Shown: piece after piece, positions 32,349-43,779 of the stretch
Layout of the letters: each line of letters starts with the position of its first letter
Numbering within the stretch: the stretch's first letter is position 1
Source of the DNA: Branchiostoma floridae
Lineage: Eukaryota; Chordata; Leptocardii; Amphioxiformes; Branchiostomatidae
Reading direction: 5' to 3'
NCBI RefSeq assembly: GCF_000003815.2
Contig: NC_049981.1
Location: 9,832,654-9,896,653, forward strand
DNA length: 64,000 bases
Position numbers and translations under genes: made by a program
The notes under the pieces: generated by a model
The model's database searches: none
Seen by the model: only the letters and a program-made list of their open reading frames with translations
What the model was told of the DNA's origin: nothing

Positions 32349-32470
32349 AGGATCCCTCATAACAGTGGTGTAGTCATGGCGACAGCCTGTCAACAAAATA
32401 TGTATTGATCCGATATCTTAATAAATGACTGTTCAATCATTCAAGTGTTGTTATCTACGTTAGCTTTATA

Positions 32471-32580
32471 CAGCCTGGGTGCCATCCGATTACTACTGGC
32501 GCAGGGCTAATAAAAATACTCGCTAAAATTATCCAGGGCATCGAGTATAGGAGCCCAGGTAGTAATCGGACGACACCCAT
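32471..32580. repeat. Inverted-repeat element after defensin E
   Basis: The left arm cagcctgggtgccatccgat, then tactactgg, is complementary to the right arm cccaggtagtaatcggacga, then cacccat. The paralogue after D at about 26992-27090 has a decayed right arm. Confidence 0.65.
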
Positions 32581-33900
32581 CGTAAGTCGTACATATAATA
32601 TAATATACAATATAATATAATCTCAAATATAATATACAATCCTAGTTTTTAATATCTTTTATGATAGCTAATGTCAATATCGTAAAAACGTACGATGAAT
32701 TAGGAAAGTCCTATAATTCTGACAGCTCTATCAATTAATAGGAAGATTGAGGATAGCCGCATTACTAGTATATACTCACTCGATCGAGCTGTAGTGCTAA
32801 AGATAGCCGCAATATGTCGCTGTTGACGTGCAAAGTCAGGCAGCAGGTCGATCAGCTACTCGAACACTTGGTTATCAGCATATCAAGATCAAGATTAAGA
32901 CTCAACACACAGGACAGATTTAAGACACATTATCTATTCAAAACAAATGTCACCGAAGAAGGTCAGATTCCGGATTGTAAATGATCTTCGATTATCTAGA
33001 TTTTATTTTGTATTTCTGTTGTGTCGAAGATTCTGTATGTCTAATTACACTCATACACCGGTAATGGTTTATACTATTCTGTTAGTGTCGCTTGCATATC
33101 GAAGTTGCAAGGTGGTCTTGTGTTTAGGGTTGTTGGCTTAGAGTCAAAGAGTTCTGGGTTCCAATATACGTACTGCACAGCAGCAGGGTTCTAGATCTGG
33201 GTTCGAATTTCGAGCAGGCCCCTATATGTCGTGCCCTTGAGAACGTTAAAACCGATTTTCTCCCCAACTCCGGTGAAGATGAATACCTAGCTTCGGTTAG
33301 GGACTTTCTCTTGGGTAGGACATAAATATGGAGGTCCATTGTTTGAGGAGAGCCATACCAAGTACGTTAAAGATCTCACCACGCTTACCGAAAAGAGAAG
33401 GGTTCATCCTGGCTCCGCCTAAACACCTCAAACGATCTCAAACAACTTTGATATGTCGTGTACATGTGGCAACGACCTTGTGTGGTGCCCTGGATACATT
33501 GTTTATGCATTTATAAATTAGAAAACGCAGCAAGTCCTTATTATTTACCAGTTATTTGGAGTTAGTCAGCCGGTTTTAAGATCGAAGCAATTTGAGGCTG
33601 AAAAACAATTAGTATACACGTTGTATAAGTTGACAATGATAGAATTGCGCTATGCTAAAATCTATGATCCAACAGCATCCATGGTTTTATCGTACTGTCG
33701 TCTGTGGACTGAAGAAGGTATCAAGAACTTCCCCATGCAGACCCCTAACACAGACGATCCAATGCGGTGGCCAGAAATTGCTTCGATCTTGAAACCGGCG
33801 GACTAACTCGAAATAACTGGTAAATACTTAGGATTTGCTGCTTTGTTTTATTCATATATGAATAAACAATGCATTCAGGGTGCCCAAGGTCGTTGCCCTA
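32581..33900. other. Gene-poor interval with repeats
   Basis: No supportable gene. A SINE-like repeat on the + strand lies at about 33130-33300. A segment at 33600-33800 (frame of 61 codons at 33621) is paralogous to about 47700-47870 (shared ttatcgt-c-tgct/gtctgt and aacttc...atgcag blocks) but is broken in the second place, so it is more likely a repeat than a gene. Confidence 0.5.
33130..33300 (+). repeat. SINE-like repeat
   Basis: The box-B-like gggttcgaatttcgagcag is followed by gtcgtgcccttgagaacgtt, ctccaactccggtgaagatg and aatacctagcttcggttag. This is the + strand version of the repeat family seen at 318-490 and 2018-2250. Confidence 0.65.
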
Positions 33901-33920
33901 TGTACACTGCATATTAGAGC

Positions 33921-33980
33921 CGTTTGAGGTCGTTCGAGGTTGTTTGAGGTCGTATGAGGTTGTTTGAGGTCGTTTGAGGT
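33921..33980 (+). repeat. Six-copy 10-bp tandem repeat
   Basis: Exactly six consecutive 10-base units of the form cgtttgaggt with single-base changes (cgttcgaggt, tgtttgaggt, cgtatgaggt). Confidence 0.95.
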
Positions 33981-34098
33981 GTTAAGGCTTATCCCGGCTT
34001 AAATGGATCAAACCTTGCAGTCCGTTCTAATTACTACTATATGTAACAGTTATACGTAGCTTGAAAGTGAGTAATGGTGTGTTACGCCCCAAATCGGT

Positions 34099-34482
34099 TT
34101 ATCGGTTTTGCGGAACTAACATGCAAATAAAGAAACAAGCAAACATATGATGGCCTAAATTACCTAGCTCAAGGTCAGTGTACACAACAAGGTCACCCCG
34201 TCTTGTCATTGCGATCTGCAAGACAGCCAGGTATGTCTTAATTATCAGCTGTGCATGGTCCGTCCACGCTTGAGGCATCTTCAAGTCTTTATCAAAAGCC
34301 TTCTGTATTTTCTTGAAAGCCGATATGTTATTCAAAGTTCTTTTGCCCCAGAGTAAAACGGCATTGGTATTAATTGGTATTTCCCTTGCATGTCTTGATT
34401 GATTGACTGAATGCATGCATGGACTGTTGTTCCAGAAACGTGTACGACTGGACGAGGCATAGTTATGCTGTGAGATGAACAA
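34099..34482 (-). CDS. Unrecognised open frame, possible exon fragment
   Basis: A 127-codon minus-strand frame. The central part (residues about 48-107) has a protein-like composition, including FKKIQKAFDKDLKMPQAW and LAVLQIAMTRRGDLVVYTD, and is followed by a possible donor (gctag-gtaattta near 34170). The N-terminal third runs out of the neighbouring minisatellite and is not credible. I do not recognise a family. It may be a displaced or retroposed exon. No promoter or partner exon was found. Confidence 0.25.
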   Translation of the reverse strand: MFISQHNYASSSRTRFWNNSPCMHSVNQSRHAREIPINTNAVLLWGKRTLNNISAFKKIQKAFDKDLKMPQAWTDHAQLIIKTYLAVLQIAMTRRGDLVVYTDLELGNLGHHMFACFFICMLVPQNR

Positions 34483-35340
34483 TAACAGAAACGCAGGACT
34501 GTCCAGAAACGTGTAACGTTACGACAGGACGAGGTGTAGTCATGCCATGTGCAGAAACACAGGACTGTTGCTTTAGAAAAGTTCAAGTCAGGATGAGGCA
34601 TATCTATGTGTGTGCAGAATTGTAGCAGAAACAAAGGACCTAAAGTTACCCCAGAAACGCTTACGACAAGACGAGGTGTAAATATGTGTGAACAGAATTG
34701 GAACAGTAACACAGGACTGTTGTCCTAGAAACGTTCATAACAAGACAAGGTGTAAATATGGGTGTACAGAATTGTAACAGTAACACAGGACTATTGTCCT
34801 AGAAACGTTGATGACAAGACGAGGTGTAACTATGTGTGTACAGAACAGTAACAGTAACACAGGACTGTTGTCCTAGAAACGTTTACGACAAGACGAGGTG
34901 TAAATATGGGTGTACTGTAACAGTAACACAGGACTGTTGTCCTAGAAACGTTGATGACAAGACAAGGTGTAAATATGTGTGTACAGAACAGTAACAGTAA
35001 CACAGGCCTGTTGTCCTAGAAACGTTTATGACAAGACAAGGTGTAAATATGTGTGTACAGAACAGTAACAGTAACACAGGACTGTTGTCCTAGAAACGTT
35101 TACGACAAGACGAGGTGTAACTATATGTGTACAGAATTGGAACAGTAACACAGGACTGTTGTCCTAGAAACGTTTATGACAAGACAAGGTGTAAATATGT
35201 GTGTACAGAACAGTAACAGTAACACAGGACTGTTGTCCTAGAAACGGTTATGACAAGACGAGGTGTAACTATGTGTGTACAGAACTGTAACAGAAACGCA
35301 GGACGGTTGTTTCAGAAACTTTTGGAGAGATAGGAGGTGT
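34480..35340 (+). repeat. 74-bp minisatellite, about 12 copies
   Basis: Units contain acaggactgttgtcctagaa, acgtttatgacaagacaagg and tgtaaatatgtgtgtacaga, followed by a taacag run. Successive copies of the aggactgttg block occur about every 74 bases from 34713 to 35300. The left copies (34490-34640) are more diverged. Confidence 0.92.
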
Positions 35341-36469
35341 AATTATGTTGCGTTTTATATTTTGATATTTGTACATAATTGTAAATAATTTTTATGCTCT
35401 CCCAGAGTGGAGGAATAAAAGAAGAAAATGACAGAAATGACAGAAATGCCTTCATGTACAGAGAAAAGGTAACCAGACCGGTCGGACCGTAACAAGTCAG
35501 GGGAGAGAGACAACTAGAGATAGCCGCCGGTATTTATGTTGTTCGACAAAAGCCGTGACATGTGAAGGGGGAGGGGGGCGGAACCGACCGGCTCGGCCCG
35601 TGACAGAACGTGCACACGGACAATGAGCACACTTGTTCTGCCTCATTCTTTAACTCACCTATAGGCAACCACAAGCCAATCGTCTGTTTTCTGTTCAATG
35701 TTATCTCATAGACAAGCTAAAATGGACGACACGTGAGATAAAAAGTGTAAAAAGAAGTACCAGGTTGACAAATGAAAGTACAGATAAAGTATATATAAAG
35801 TTTGACACAAAAAAATAAAGCACCAACTGTGGACGTGAAAACATCTTATACTACTCTTATACCCATCGTTCCTAGAAAATAACAATAAATTTTCATTTAA
35901 TTATGCCTTATTGTTTCAGAAATTCACATTTTGGCTAATTTTGATGTGCATGCGCGTTTGCTAATTGCAATGGGGTATCGTAGACATGGACTTTTATAAC
36001 GGTGATAATTTCATACTGTTGGTAATATTAAGTGTATAAAACGTATACAACGTATCTCAACGTCTAGTACTTAACAATGGTTCTATAGGAAATTTGAATA
36101 GCGTACAAGAAATTATCTAGAATGGGATGACGCTGTGTAAAATTTCCTGCCGTTAAAATATCGAATGAAAACCATAACGATGATTCTGATTGGCCGAAGA
36201 TGACACCAATGTTTTCTTTCTACTCCGGTTGGCATGCCGTTAGTTCCGACTGACTGCGCCTGCGTGCTTGTGGCTGTTGTCCCGTGCCCAAACTCACTGT
36301 TATGGGCACATGGAAACTGGTGTAGTCTCCCGTCTTATAAAAAAGTTCAAGTTGCTCGAGCTCGTACATCTGTAACAGATACTTAGGGGTGGCGCCCATC
36401 TCCATTTCTGTAGCCCAAAGGCCACACATTTGTGCAAGCCACTACATCAGGGGGCTAGTCCGCTGGTAG

Positions 36470-36620
36470 TGATTTGTGTTTAACTCCCATACTCTTCCTC
36501 ATTAATGCTGAGTGCTAAGCAGAGAAAGCAGCATGTACCATTTTTAGAGTCTTTGGTATGCATATGACTCGACCGGGGATCGAACTCACGACCTTTGCAA
36601 GGCGAATACTATGTACGGAT
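36470..36620 (-). repeat. tRNA-derived SINE
   Basis: The + strand reads agcagcatgtaccattttta, gagtctttggtatgcatatg, actcgaccggggatcgaact, cacgacctttgcaaggcgaa. Read on the minus strand, the last part is a tRNA-like head with box B (gttcgatccccggtc). Confidence 0.7.
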
Positions 36621-37739
36621 CTATGTTTATATATAAACTTTATAACAACATTTATTCGGGAAAGGTACACATTTTAAGAGAGCAAAGGCCCCAAATAAAA
36701 CAAAATCATTACTACAGGTACACCTTACGAGATTCTTTTTACTTACACTAAAATAACTACTATTATGGCATAATCCTTTTCCTATTGTTAACCTATTTTT
36801 GAGTGAAAGACGGATCGATACAATACGATCCAACGAGTACATGCCCTATTTGCACATACGCCATCTGTTGTCTTCATGAATATAAAAAGTTCAATATGTC
36901 AAGAACATGTCTGCAAATAAATATAAACTGAAGAAAATGATAAACACTATAGCTAACTAACGCTCCGACTTTACTAATATCTCAACAGGTACAATTAGTA
37001 TCATTTATTCTTCTCCTAATTATTTGCTATTCGAGTCGGGATAACGAGTTATTAACGCATGAGTCATTCATAAAATCCACCTGTATTGTAAAATGCTGCT
37101 CATTACTCGAATCGGCGGCGCCGTTTTCTTCGTAAGTGTTACAATTAGTTGACAACACACGTCTATCAAAATGGACCAAATAAGTGGCTATTTTCCACAA
37201 GAACAATGTTAAAGAAAACAATTGGTGATCATTGGAGAAGATTGTATCTTTTTCGGGAGCAATTTTTAAGTTTTCTGTCATCATGGCTCGCAAAATGCTG
37301 CAAATTAGTAAAGTTTGACTCAATGAGTGGATGATTACAATGATTTGTAGGTCAAGAAGCCATCTTTAAATTTGATAATGCCGCCATGTTTATTCCAGTT
37401 AGAGATTCGAATGATCAAATTTCACTGTCAGCCACCCTAAAAGGGACATTTCCTATTGTCAGTATTACATGTATGTATTTTAATGATCTGCTAGGTTAGC
37501 GCTTTTACGACATTGTAGAGATGAAATTTTCTTGTCACAGATAGTGAGTGAGTGAGTGTTTTGCTCAACCCAGCTCACTCTCTCAAACGCTCCATTCAGA
37601 GTATAGCTAGAAATTGCATCTATCGAGGAACTTTCGACTGCAAACGACGCAAACACAACGGGTGCTACGAAGGACAACTTGTTTGAATTGACGTCCATTC
37701 GTCTAGACCATGATGCTGCATATTGGCACAGGGAGGGGT

Positions 37740-37940
37740 TGCTAGTACTTCCCTTTTAACATGCTCGTTGCATTTCCTCGAAAACGGGACCCCATTTTAA
37801 ATTCCTTCCGAAGGATGGTGGAGTCCCAACCGAGATGCCCTACCCAGGGTCCAACCGGGTTCTCAAAGTTACAAGCTAACCGGAACCAGTAGCTCGAGTG
37901 TGAGGCTGCATGCTACCAGTTGAGCTACAGGGACATCCTT
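37740..37940 (-). repeat. tRNA-derived SINE, second family
   Basis: On the minus strand it starts gatgtccctgtagctcaact, then ggtagcatgcagcctcacac (box A), followed by acccggttggaccctgggta (box B), then gggactccaccatccttcgg. Related copies lie at about 44950-45140, 53810-54030, 55270-55320 and 58230-58340. Confidence 0.75.
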
Positions 37941-38390
37941 GACTTGATGCACCAGTACCAAATCACAGACCCTGTCCGTACATGTTATACATGTGTAGAG
38001 TCGTCGTGCACCTGAACGCCCTTTGGGTATATGTAGCCCTGACACGGACGCTAATGAGGGCGTCCTTTATTCTCCATATGACCTGCTCATTGCAGATGTC
38101 GTCGTTGTATCTGCATGATTGATTGACTGGTCGCGCAGAAGATCCCATGTCGCCTAACTGCGATGTCCCACGCCTACAGTCGACTGCTTTCAGTGTAGTA
38201 GGGTTTGATTACTCCTGACCTTGTCGTGAGAATGAAGCCCCGATAGCGCATTCTTGGCATTCTGGGTAGCTCTTCTGCTTAGAGAGGTCACCCGAGGTCA
38301 TGGTTTATCTGTTGTCTGCACAGGTAGAGACAGGTAAAGGGAACAATGGGGTGGAACGGGAAGGGGGAAGGAGACATTCGTGCGCACATG

Positions 38391-38671
38391 GTCTCTCTCT
38401 CTCTCCCCTTCTCTCTTATACATACAAGCACACACCTTCTGTAACGCACACACTCACATACAGGTACACACACCACAGACACACAAACACACGCATGCAT
38501 GTTGGCACGCACGCACACAGAGAGAGAGAAAGAGAGGGGGGGGGGGTAGATACGGTGAATGATACGCACCCGCACACACACATACAGACACACAAACAGA
38601 CACACGCACACACAATCTCTCTCTCTCTCTCACACACGCGCACACTCGCTAGCTAGCGCGCGCACACACAT

Positions 38672-38716
<45 letters not shown>

Positions 38717-38725
38717 AACAAACGA
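38391..38725 (+). repeat. Compound microsatellite (CT, CA, GA)
   Basis: Blocks of ct, ca, ga and cacg repeats, ending in a pure ca run at about 38667-38710. Both strands carry long open frames that are purely repeat-driven. Confidence 0.95.
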
Positions 38726-38729
38726 ACAA

Positions 38730-40110
38730 ACAAGCAAACAAAAACAGACATTTCCAGCACTAGTTAAAGGTGCCCGGTCAAGAAAAACAAAACAAAATAG
38801 CACAACACAAAGCAAAACAGATCAAATGTCGACTACAGATAATGCGGTGACCTCAATATATCATATGTCCATATTTAGTCTCGTCATTTTCCACCATTTA
38901 ACCTTTACCCCCACGTACACAAATTCCTTCGCTTACTTTTGAATTATGACCGAATCAGACCGTTTCTATTCTGCTTGTAAATCCAGAGATTTAAAGGATG
39001 ATTGTGTTTTCTCCCGTGATTAGAAATTAAAAGATCATCAAAGCCGAAGAAATCTTAGTCATGTATAAGTTTGCAACATTTTCTCCCATTCCAAAGATAC
39101 ACACAATGTGCTGACGTCACGACCGTTTCAATGACGTTGAATTTGTAAAGTTATGACTCAGTGAAATCGCCATATTTTGTATCGATCTATCTTAAAAAAA
39201 ACTCTTTGTTATCACACAGACGCAAGTGAAAAGTGCCCAGTCTTCTAAAGAAGTCTCTTAGATCATTATCTCTTCTTAGAAAATGGCCGACAAATCGTCC
39301 TGAAGGTCGTTTAGGTCATCCTATCTTTGTCTGGAGGGATTACGTCAAACAATGACAAAAATACCTCTTGCCCATGCGCAGCACTTTCCAAACATAATTT
39401 GGAGTTGATAAGACTGTAGGAATGCGCAAAGTGGCGGGTATGTTTGTGATAACATCTCTGGCTAGGGGGGAGGGGGGCTCAGACGTCAAAGGTTTGATTA
39501 CTGACATTACGCAGGTATGGTTCTGGCGTGCTGTGGTGCGTACAGGTGTGGCGTGTGTACATTGTTAGAATAGTACGTTAGACGTTATCGTATCTACTCA
39601 AACCATGTGTATAATCGGTAGCACTGATTCAGCAGATGAAATACATTTTCGTTTACCGGCGATTGTATAAATACTAGTAGATTCGGACTCAAAGCCAACG
39701 ATATCAAGTGTAAAAAGATAAAGGTAGTTTCCTAGCCCTTTAAACATGGGTAAAGCTAGGAAAGCCGTGTAAATTACCTTTCCCAAGGACACAACGTCTA
39801 ACAAAGAATGCCAGGAATCGAACCCCTTGGCCTCGAGATATCGTGGACATCGTGCCCGCTAGCCTAGCCACTGGGCCGTTCGACGCCACAACGATATCAA
39901 TTTTAGAAGAAATAGATAAATTGCGATTTAGATCGAACTATAACTGGTGAGTGCTTTCATATTTCAATTTGAAAGATTTTTGTTGAATCATGGCTAATTT
40001 TCGAAAAATTGGATGAAGCCATTATGTTTGTATAGTCTATTATTAAACATCTGTCAATTTTCATAGCAGAGATATGAAAGTTCTTGTAAAATTACAAACA
40101 CATTTGTACT
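38730..40110. other. Gene-poor interval
   Basis: No supportable gene. A SINE-like repeat lies at about 39680-39890 (box-B-like ggaatcgaaccccttggcct, then a ccgctagcctagccactggg segment). The rest is AT-rich unique-looking sequence. Confidence 0.45.
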
Positions 40111-40121
40111 TTTCGTAACAG

Positions 40122-40453
40122 ATCAGACTGAAAAAAGAGCAACCTTCTAGCAGTAAAGAAGGGGATCAAGACATGGTGAAGAAAAGCGCAGAAAACGAAG
40201 ACAAAAGGAGAAGGAATGAGGGTGAAACGAGTTCAGCTTACGTGGCTTTCAAACAATGACTGTTTTTGTGGTTTACAAAGAGAACGCTAAATCTCCAGGA
40301 ATGTCCGCGTATTTGCCAAAGATAGAGATGATCTTTGATTGGAGCCTTAACAGCGATAAGGTTCCAGAAGACGAATTTCTAGTCCGCAGTATTACAGATG
40401 TAATACCACTTGAGACAAACTGCTTTCATGGTGCTAAGAATGTGGCAATGTAA
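40122..40453 (+). CDS. Possible terminal exon or frameshifted small gene
   Basis: After a plausible acceptor (tttcgtaacag), a frame runs from 40122 to a TGA at 40257. It encodes a lysine/glutamate-rich piece (KKEQPSSSKEGDQD, then KRRRNEGE). At that stop a second frame starts in an ATGA overlap (40256) and encodes 65 residues including KIEMIFDWSLNSDKVPEDEF. A poly(A) signal AATAAA follows at 40625-40630. The pair could be one exon with a frameshift, or chance. No family recognised, and no convincing upstream exon. Confidence 0.25.
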
Positions 40454-40639
40454 ACATGTAGATAGTCGTGTCTGTTATATGAAACCTGGCTATGATACAG
40501 GTGCTTCCCGTAACACCTGGTTGTATTCACAGGTGAGGAAGTAGATTGAATATTTGAAAAGTGTAAGACATTCTTTATCAACGGTCTCTCAAAAGGAAAA
40601 TTGTCGTAAAGTTTTATGAGAGTCAATAAAACGCGTGCG

Positions 40640-43000
40640 TTAATAGTGTGGGGAGGGGGGTGAGTTGAAGCTCATACAAAAGCAATTGTATAGTAGTTTG
40701 TCGTTGGTTAGTAGTAAACCATCTTATAGGTTGATAAGTTAGCGTCACAACTAGTAGCTTGTACTTGTTTTACACGTTTAGATTAAACAGATAGAGGCGT
40801 GTACATGAACATATGGAGCATTTGCAAGTTAATCTCAATATGGGGGCGTTACAGATGCATAAGACGAATCTTATAAACAGGCGCTCATCTTCTCTGTGTC
40901 TTTGAAGACGTCTAATCTTAAAGATCTAAATTGTTCCTGAAAGAATCTTAGGCATTAGGAGAAGGCCATTTTGGATCCAAACAAACATCTTAGAACGTAG
41001 TTACCTTGGAAAATTATGGGAGGGGATCTTTTTACGTTATCAGGAGTACAAAGCGTGGATCTAAAATGTTTACCGTGGTTAAACGGCACACGTAGTTTGT
41101 GGTAATCCAGTTTTAATTGTGAGGACTGATAGAGAGACAATTTGGATGCCGAAAAATGCAATTTTCACTACTTCTGTCAATGTAGTATCAGAACATAACA
41201 CGATTGGGCATCAGTGTGGAAGATTCTGTTTTTGTCTTCCCTGTTTTTTTACAACATATATAGTACCGCTCGAAGGCTTTGGCTGAGTCTTTGTGAGAAG
41301 GCTTATGTCACCCTTCATTAGCAGGCTTTGTGGATGGACTTTTGAGGAACTTTTCACATGCATATGTTTATTATAATGGCTGCACGACTGTCAAAAACAC
41401 GTGGTAGCACAGATAACGAAGGAGGTGGGATGGAGATGGGTTGGTTGGGGTTTGGGGGAGTTGGTTTGGGGGAGTTGGTTGAGAAATGTTGCCCTGACTC
41501 TCCTGACTCTACTATCCTTAGCACCGTAGCATACAATTCCGTCTTGTGTACATTGGTGTCTTCTATATCATACTTTTTCAGTTCCCGAAAGCTGCCCGGC
41601 CGGGACCAGGTTTGGAAATGTGACGTAAGCCTTACGCTAAGGTCAATTGCCCAAACCAGGACCCGGTCGGGATGTAAATTTACGGACACGAAAATCAAGG
41701 AATATGCACAAATTTATATGTTGATAACTATTTTTTTTTTACGTTCTGTGTGTTCTGTTGTTTTTCACTTTATCTTGATTTCTGAATCAAAAGCTGTCCG
41801 ACCGGGCCCGGTTTGGAAATGTGACCGTAGCATATGCAGGCCAGGGGTGTATGTCTTATGCGATTACATCCTACATATCTACGAGTTGTACCTAAAACAA
41901 TAAAAACATTTGTGATAAAAGGAAGAGGTTATCATGTTTTGAATCTCTTATTTCGGTATAGAACAGCTTTACTGGCACAGATATGCAACAGGTTGGAACC
42001 GCTGCTGTAACAACTGTTTAGAGAAGCGCAGTGGTGTTCGGAGAATTCCGGATTTCCGAGGGAGGAGTTTCACAGAAAAAACACGAACACATTTGACATG
42101 GTTGACTCTTCAAAAATGTGCGGTCGGAGATGGATACCAGCGATAGCATATCAGTAGGCAAAACTAAGTCTATTCTGTAGTCTTCATCTTTTAGTGTGTT
42201 CTGCATATGTAATATTTAGGTTTATATTAATTTACTATTCATAAGTTTGAGTGCCGTGTAATATATTTCATTTTCCATAATGTACATGTGGCGGTGAAGA
42301 TATAACTTTTGCATAACGTGAGTCCGCCGTCACTTTGTTCATATATTCGTATTAGTTGATTTTCCTTATATATTATATATAAAACAAAACAAAACTTTAG
42401 AACCCCCCCCCCCCCCGCCCATCTGAAAACAACTCATCTTGGATAGAAGAAATAACTGACACCGCAATTTGTGTGCAGACACCTAAAAACACCCCGCATT
42501 TTGTGTCCCCTCCTTGTAGTAACACGATATCCGATTACACTAATTACAAAACTTAATCACGTAAATCAGTTTTTTTCGGCATGATCATTCTAATGATACC
42601 TCTTCCCACCTGAAATATACACATAACGTCTTGACAAACGTCAGCAAAAACCGCACCTGTTTCCGGTGTGAAGACAGCAGTTAGTAGTTAAAACAACGAC
42701 ACGTTTTTTGTAGTCATCCGCAAAGCTGGTGGGACTATACGGTCCGCTACATTAAGTCCCTTTCCGGTTTATCTAAGTCACAAGCAGGGGAACCTAAACA
42801 GATAGAGTTGTGGGAGAGAGAACAGGCGGAACATTGTGATGACAACTAAAATACGCCGCAACATTGCGTTTCTTTTCGGTTGGTATAAGAGGTGTTGGCT
42901 GCGTGGGAAATTATCTAGTACTGTGTAACTCAAGAAAAGGCTAGAATTTTGAATGTTTAGGGAGAATTTGGTATAAAATCTGCACTGCATGCATGAAGGG
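40640..43000. other. Gene-poor interval with a 181-codon open frame
   Basis: The frame 41358-41903 (+) is the longest in this stretch. It contains two copies of a motif (KLPGRDQVWKCD and KAVRPGPVWKCD) made by a duplicated DNA block (tttggaaatgtgac). Its stop codon overlaps an AATAAA. I do not recognise a domain and would not call it a gene. A poly-C run lies near 42403-42418. Confidence 0.35.
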
Positions 43001-43052
43001 TTCACGTAATCTCCTCCAAAATCTACAGGTAGGATCCCGCATTTTGGGGCTT

Positions 43053-43281
43053 ATTTGCATAGATGGTTCGAGGCAGCCAATCAGAGCCGCGTTGTGGCGG
43101 AGTGATTTCAGGGGAAGTTTTTAACGCGCGACGGAACTTGTTTGCCCAGTCGGGGTCGTCAGGTCGAGCGCGAAAGGTTGTGACTGAGCTCTGCTGTAAG
43201 CCCAACATCGGAAACTTCCACCGGTGTTTTCGGACGGGAACAGGCGGCATTTGGCGAAGGAAAGAGGACTTGACGCAGACA
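43053..43281 (+). promoter_or_regulatory. Candidate promoter with octamer and CCAAT box
   Basis: ATTTGCAT octamer at 43053-43060 and CCAAT at 43077-43081 are followed by a CpG-rich stretch (gcgcgacgg, gtcgagcgcgaaag). This composition stands out from the AT-rich surroundings and suggests a transcription start for a gene reading right. Confidence 0.4.
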
Positions 43282-43496
43282 TGACTCCGGTCGTGAACAC
43301 TGAGATGTACGTGTTCAACGATTTAGATGTAAACTGGACTCTCTACAAAGTAGTGTGTAGTTTCCTCAGAACATTTTACTTTAACCACTACCGTCAAACG
43401 TCGTCGGCAAATCTTCAACATCAAGACAAGAGAAGAAGCGACTGGGTCTTACCGACTATCGGACTACGTTACCAGCATCTCCAACGATGTTCTTAA
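43282..43496 (+). CDS. Unrecognised possible first exon
   Basis: Within an open frame from 43224, the ATG at 43282 gives MTPVVNTEMYVFNDLDVNW, followed by a hydrophobic segment (VVCSFLRTFYF). It lies directly downstream of the candidate promoter. The frame closes at 43496. Other frames remain open across the GC-rich DNA to 43690, so the true frame and splice sites are uncertain. No domain recognised. Confidence 0.25.
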
Positions 43497-43779
43497 GACC
43501 AGACGGTTCCCACGGGCGCTGTGTGCAGCAAAGCGTGAACCCCGCGGAAAAGATCACCGATCCACCGCCCAGACCTGCGGGGGGGCCGGTCCGCCCCTGC
43601 CCCGAGGAACTCTCCTGGTTCTGCACGCTCCCTTATCACTTCTTCCGCCGAGCTCGTGTCTCTGAGTCAGCTGGACGGAGAACTGATAAGGGCCCGTGCC
43701 GAACACCAATCCATCCGTCCATCTTTCCTTCTGTCTATCCTCCAGAGGTAGCTGTAACTTAAAGTAGCGCTGGTAGTCA

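Larger units (their letters stand above)
35350..38280. other. Gene-poor interval
   Basis: No supportable gene. It contains SINE-like repeats at about 36470-36620 and 37740-37940. Short open frames do not resemble proteins. Confidence 0.45.

Noticed and set aside
34480-35340. CRISPR array
   Set aside because: Units are contiguous and similar throughout, with no unique spacers; the context is animal.
37870-37935. Functional tRNA gene on the minus strand
   Set aside because: Box A and box B are present but the cloverleaf cannot be completed; it continues into a SINE body.
38288-38942. Long frames rich in THTHTH or VCVCVC
   Set aside because: CA/GA microsatellites.
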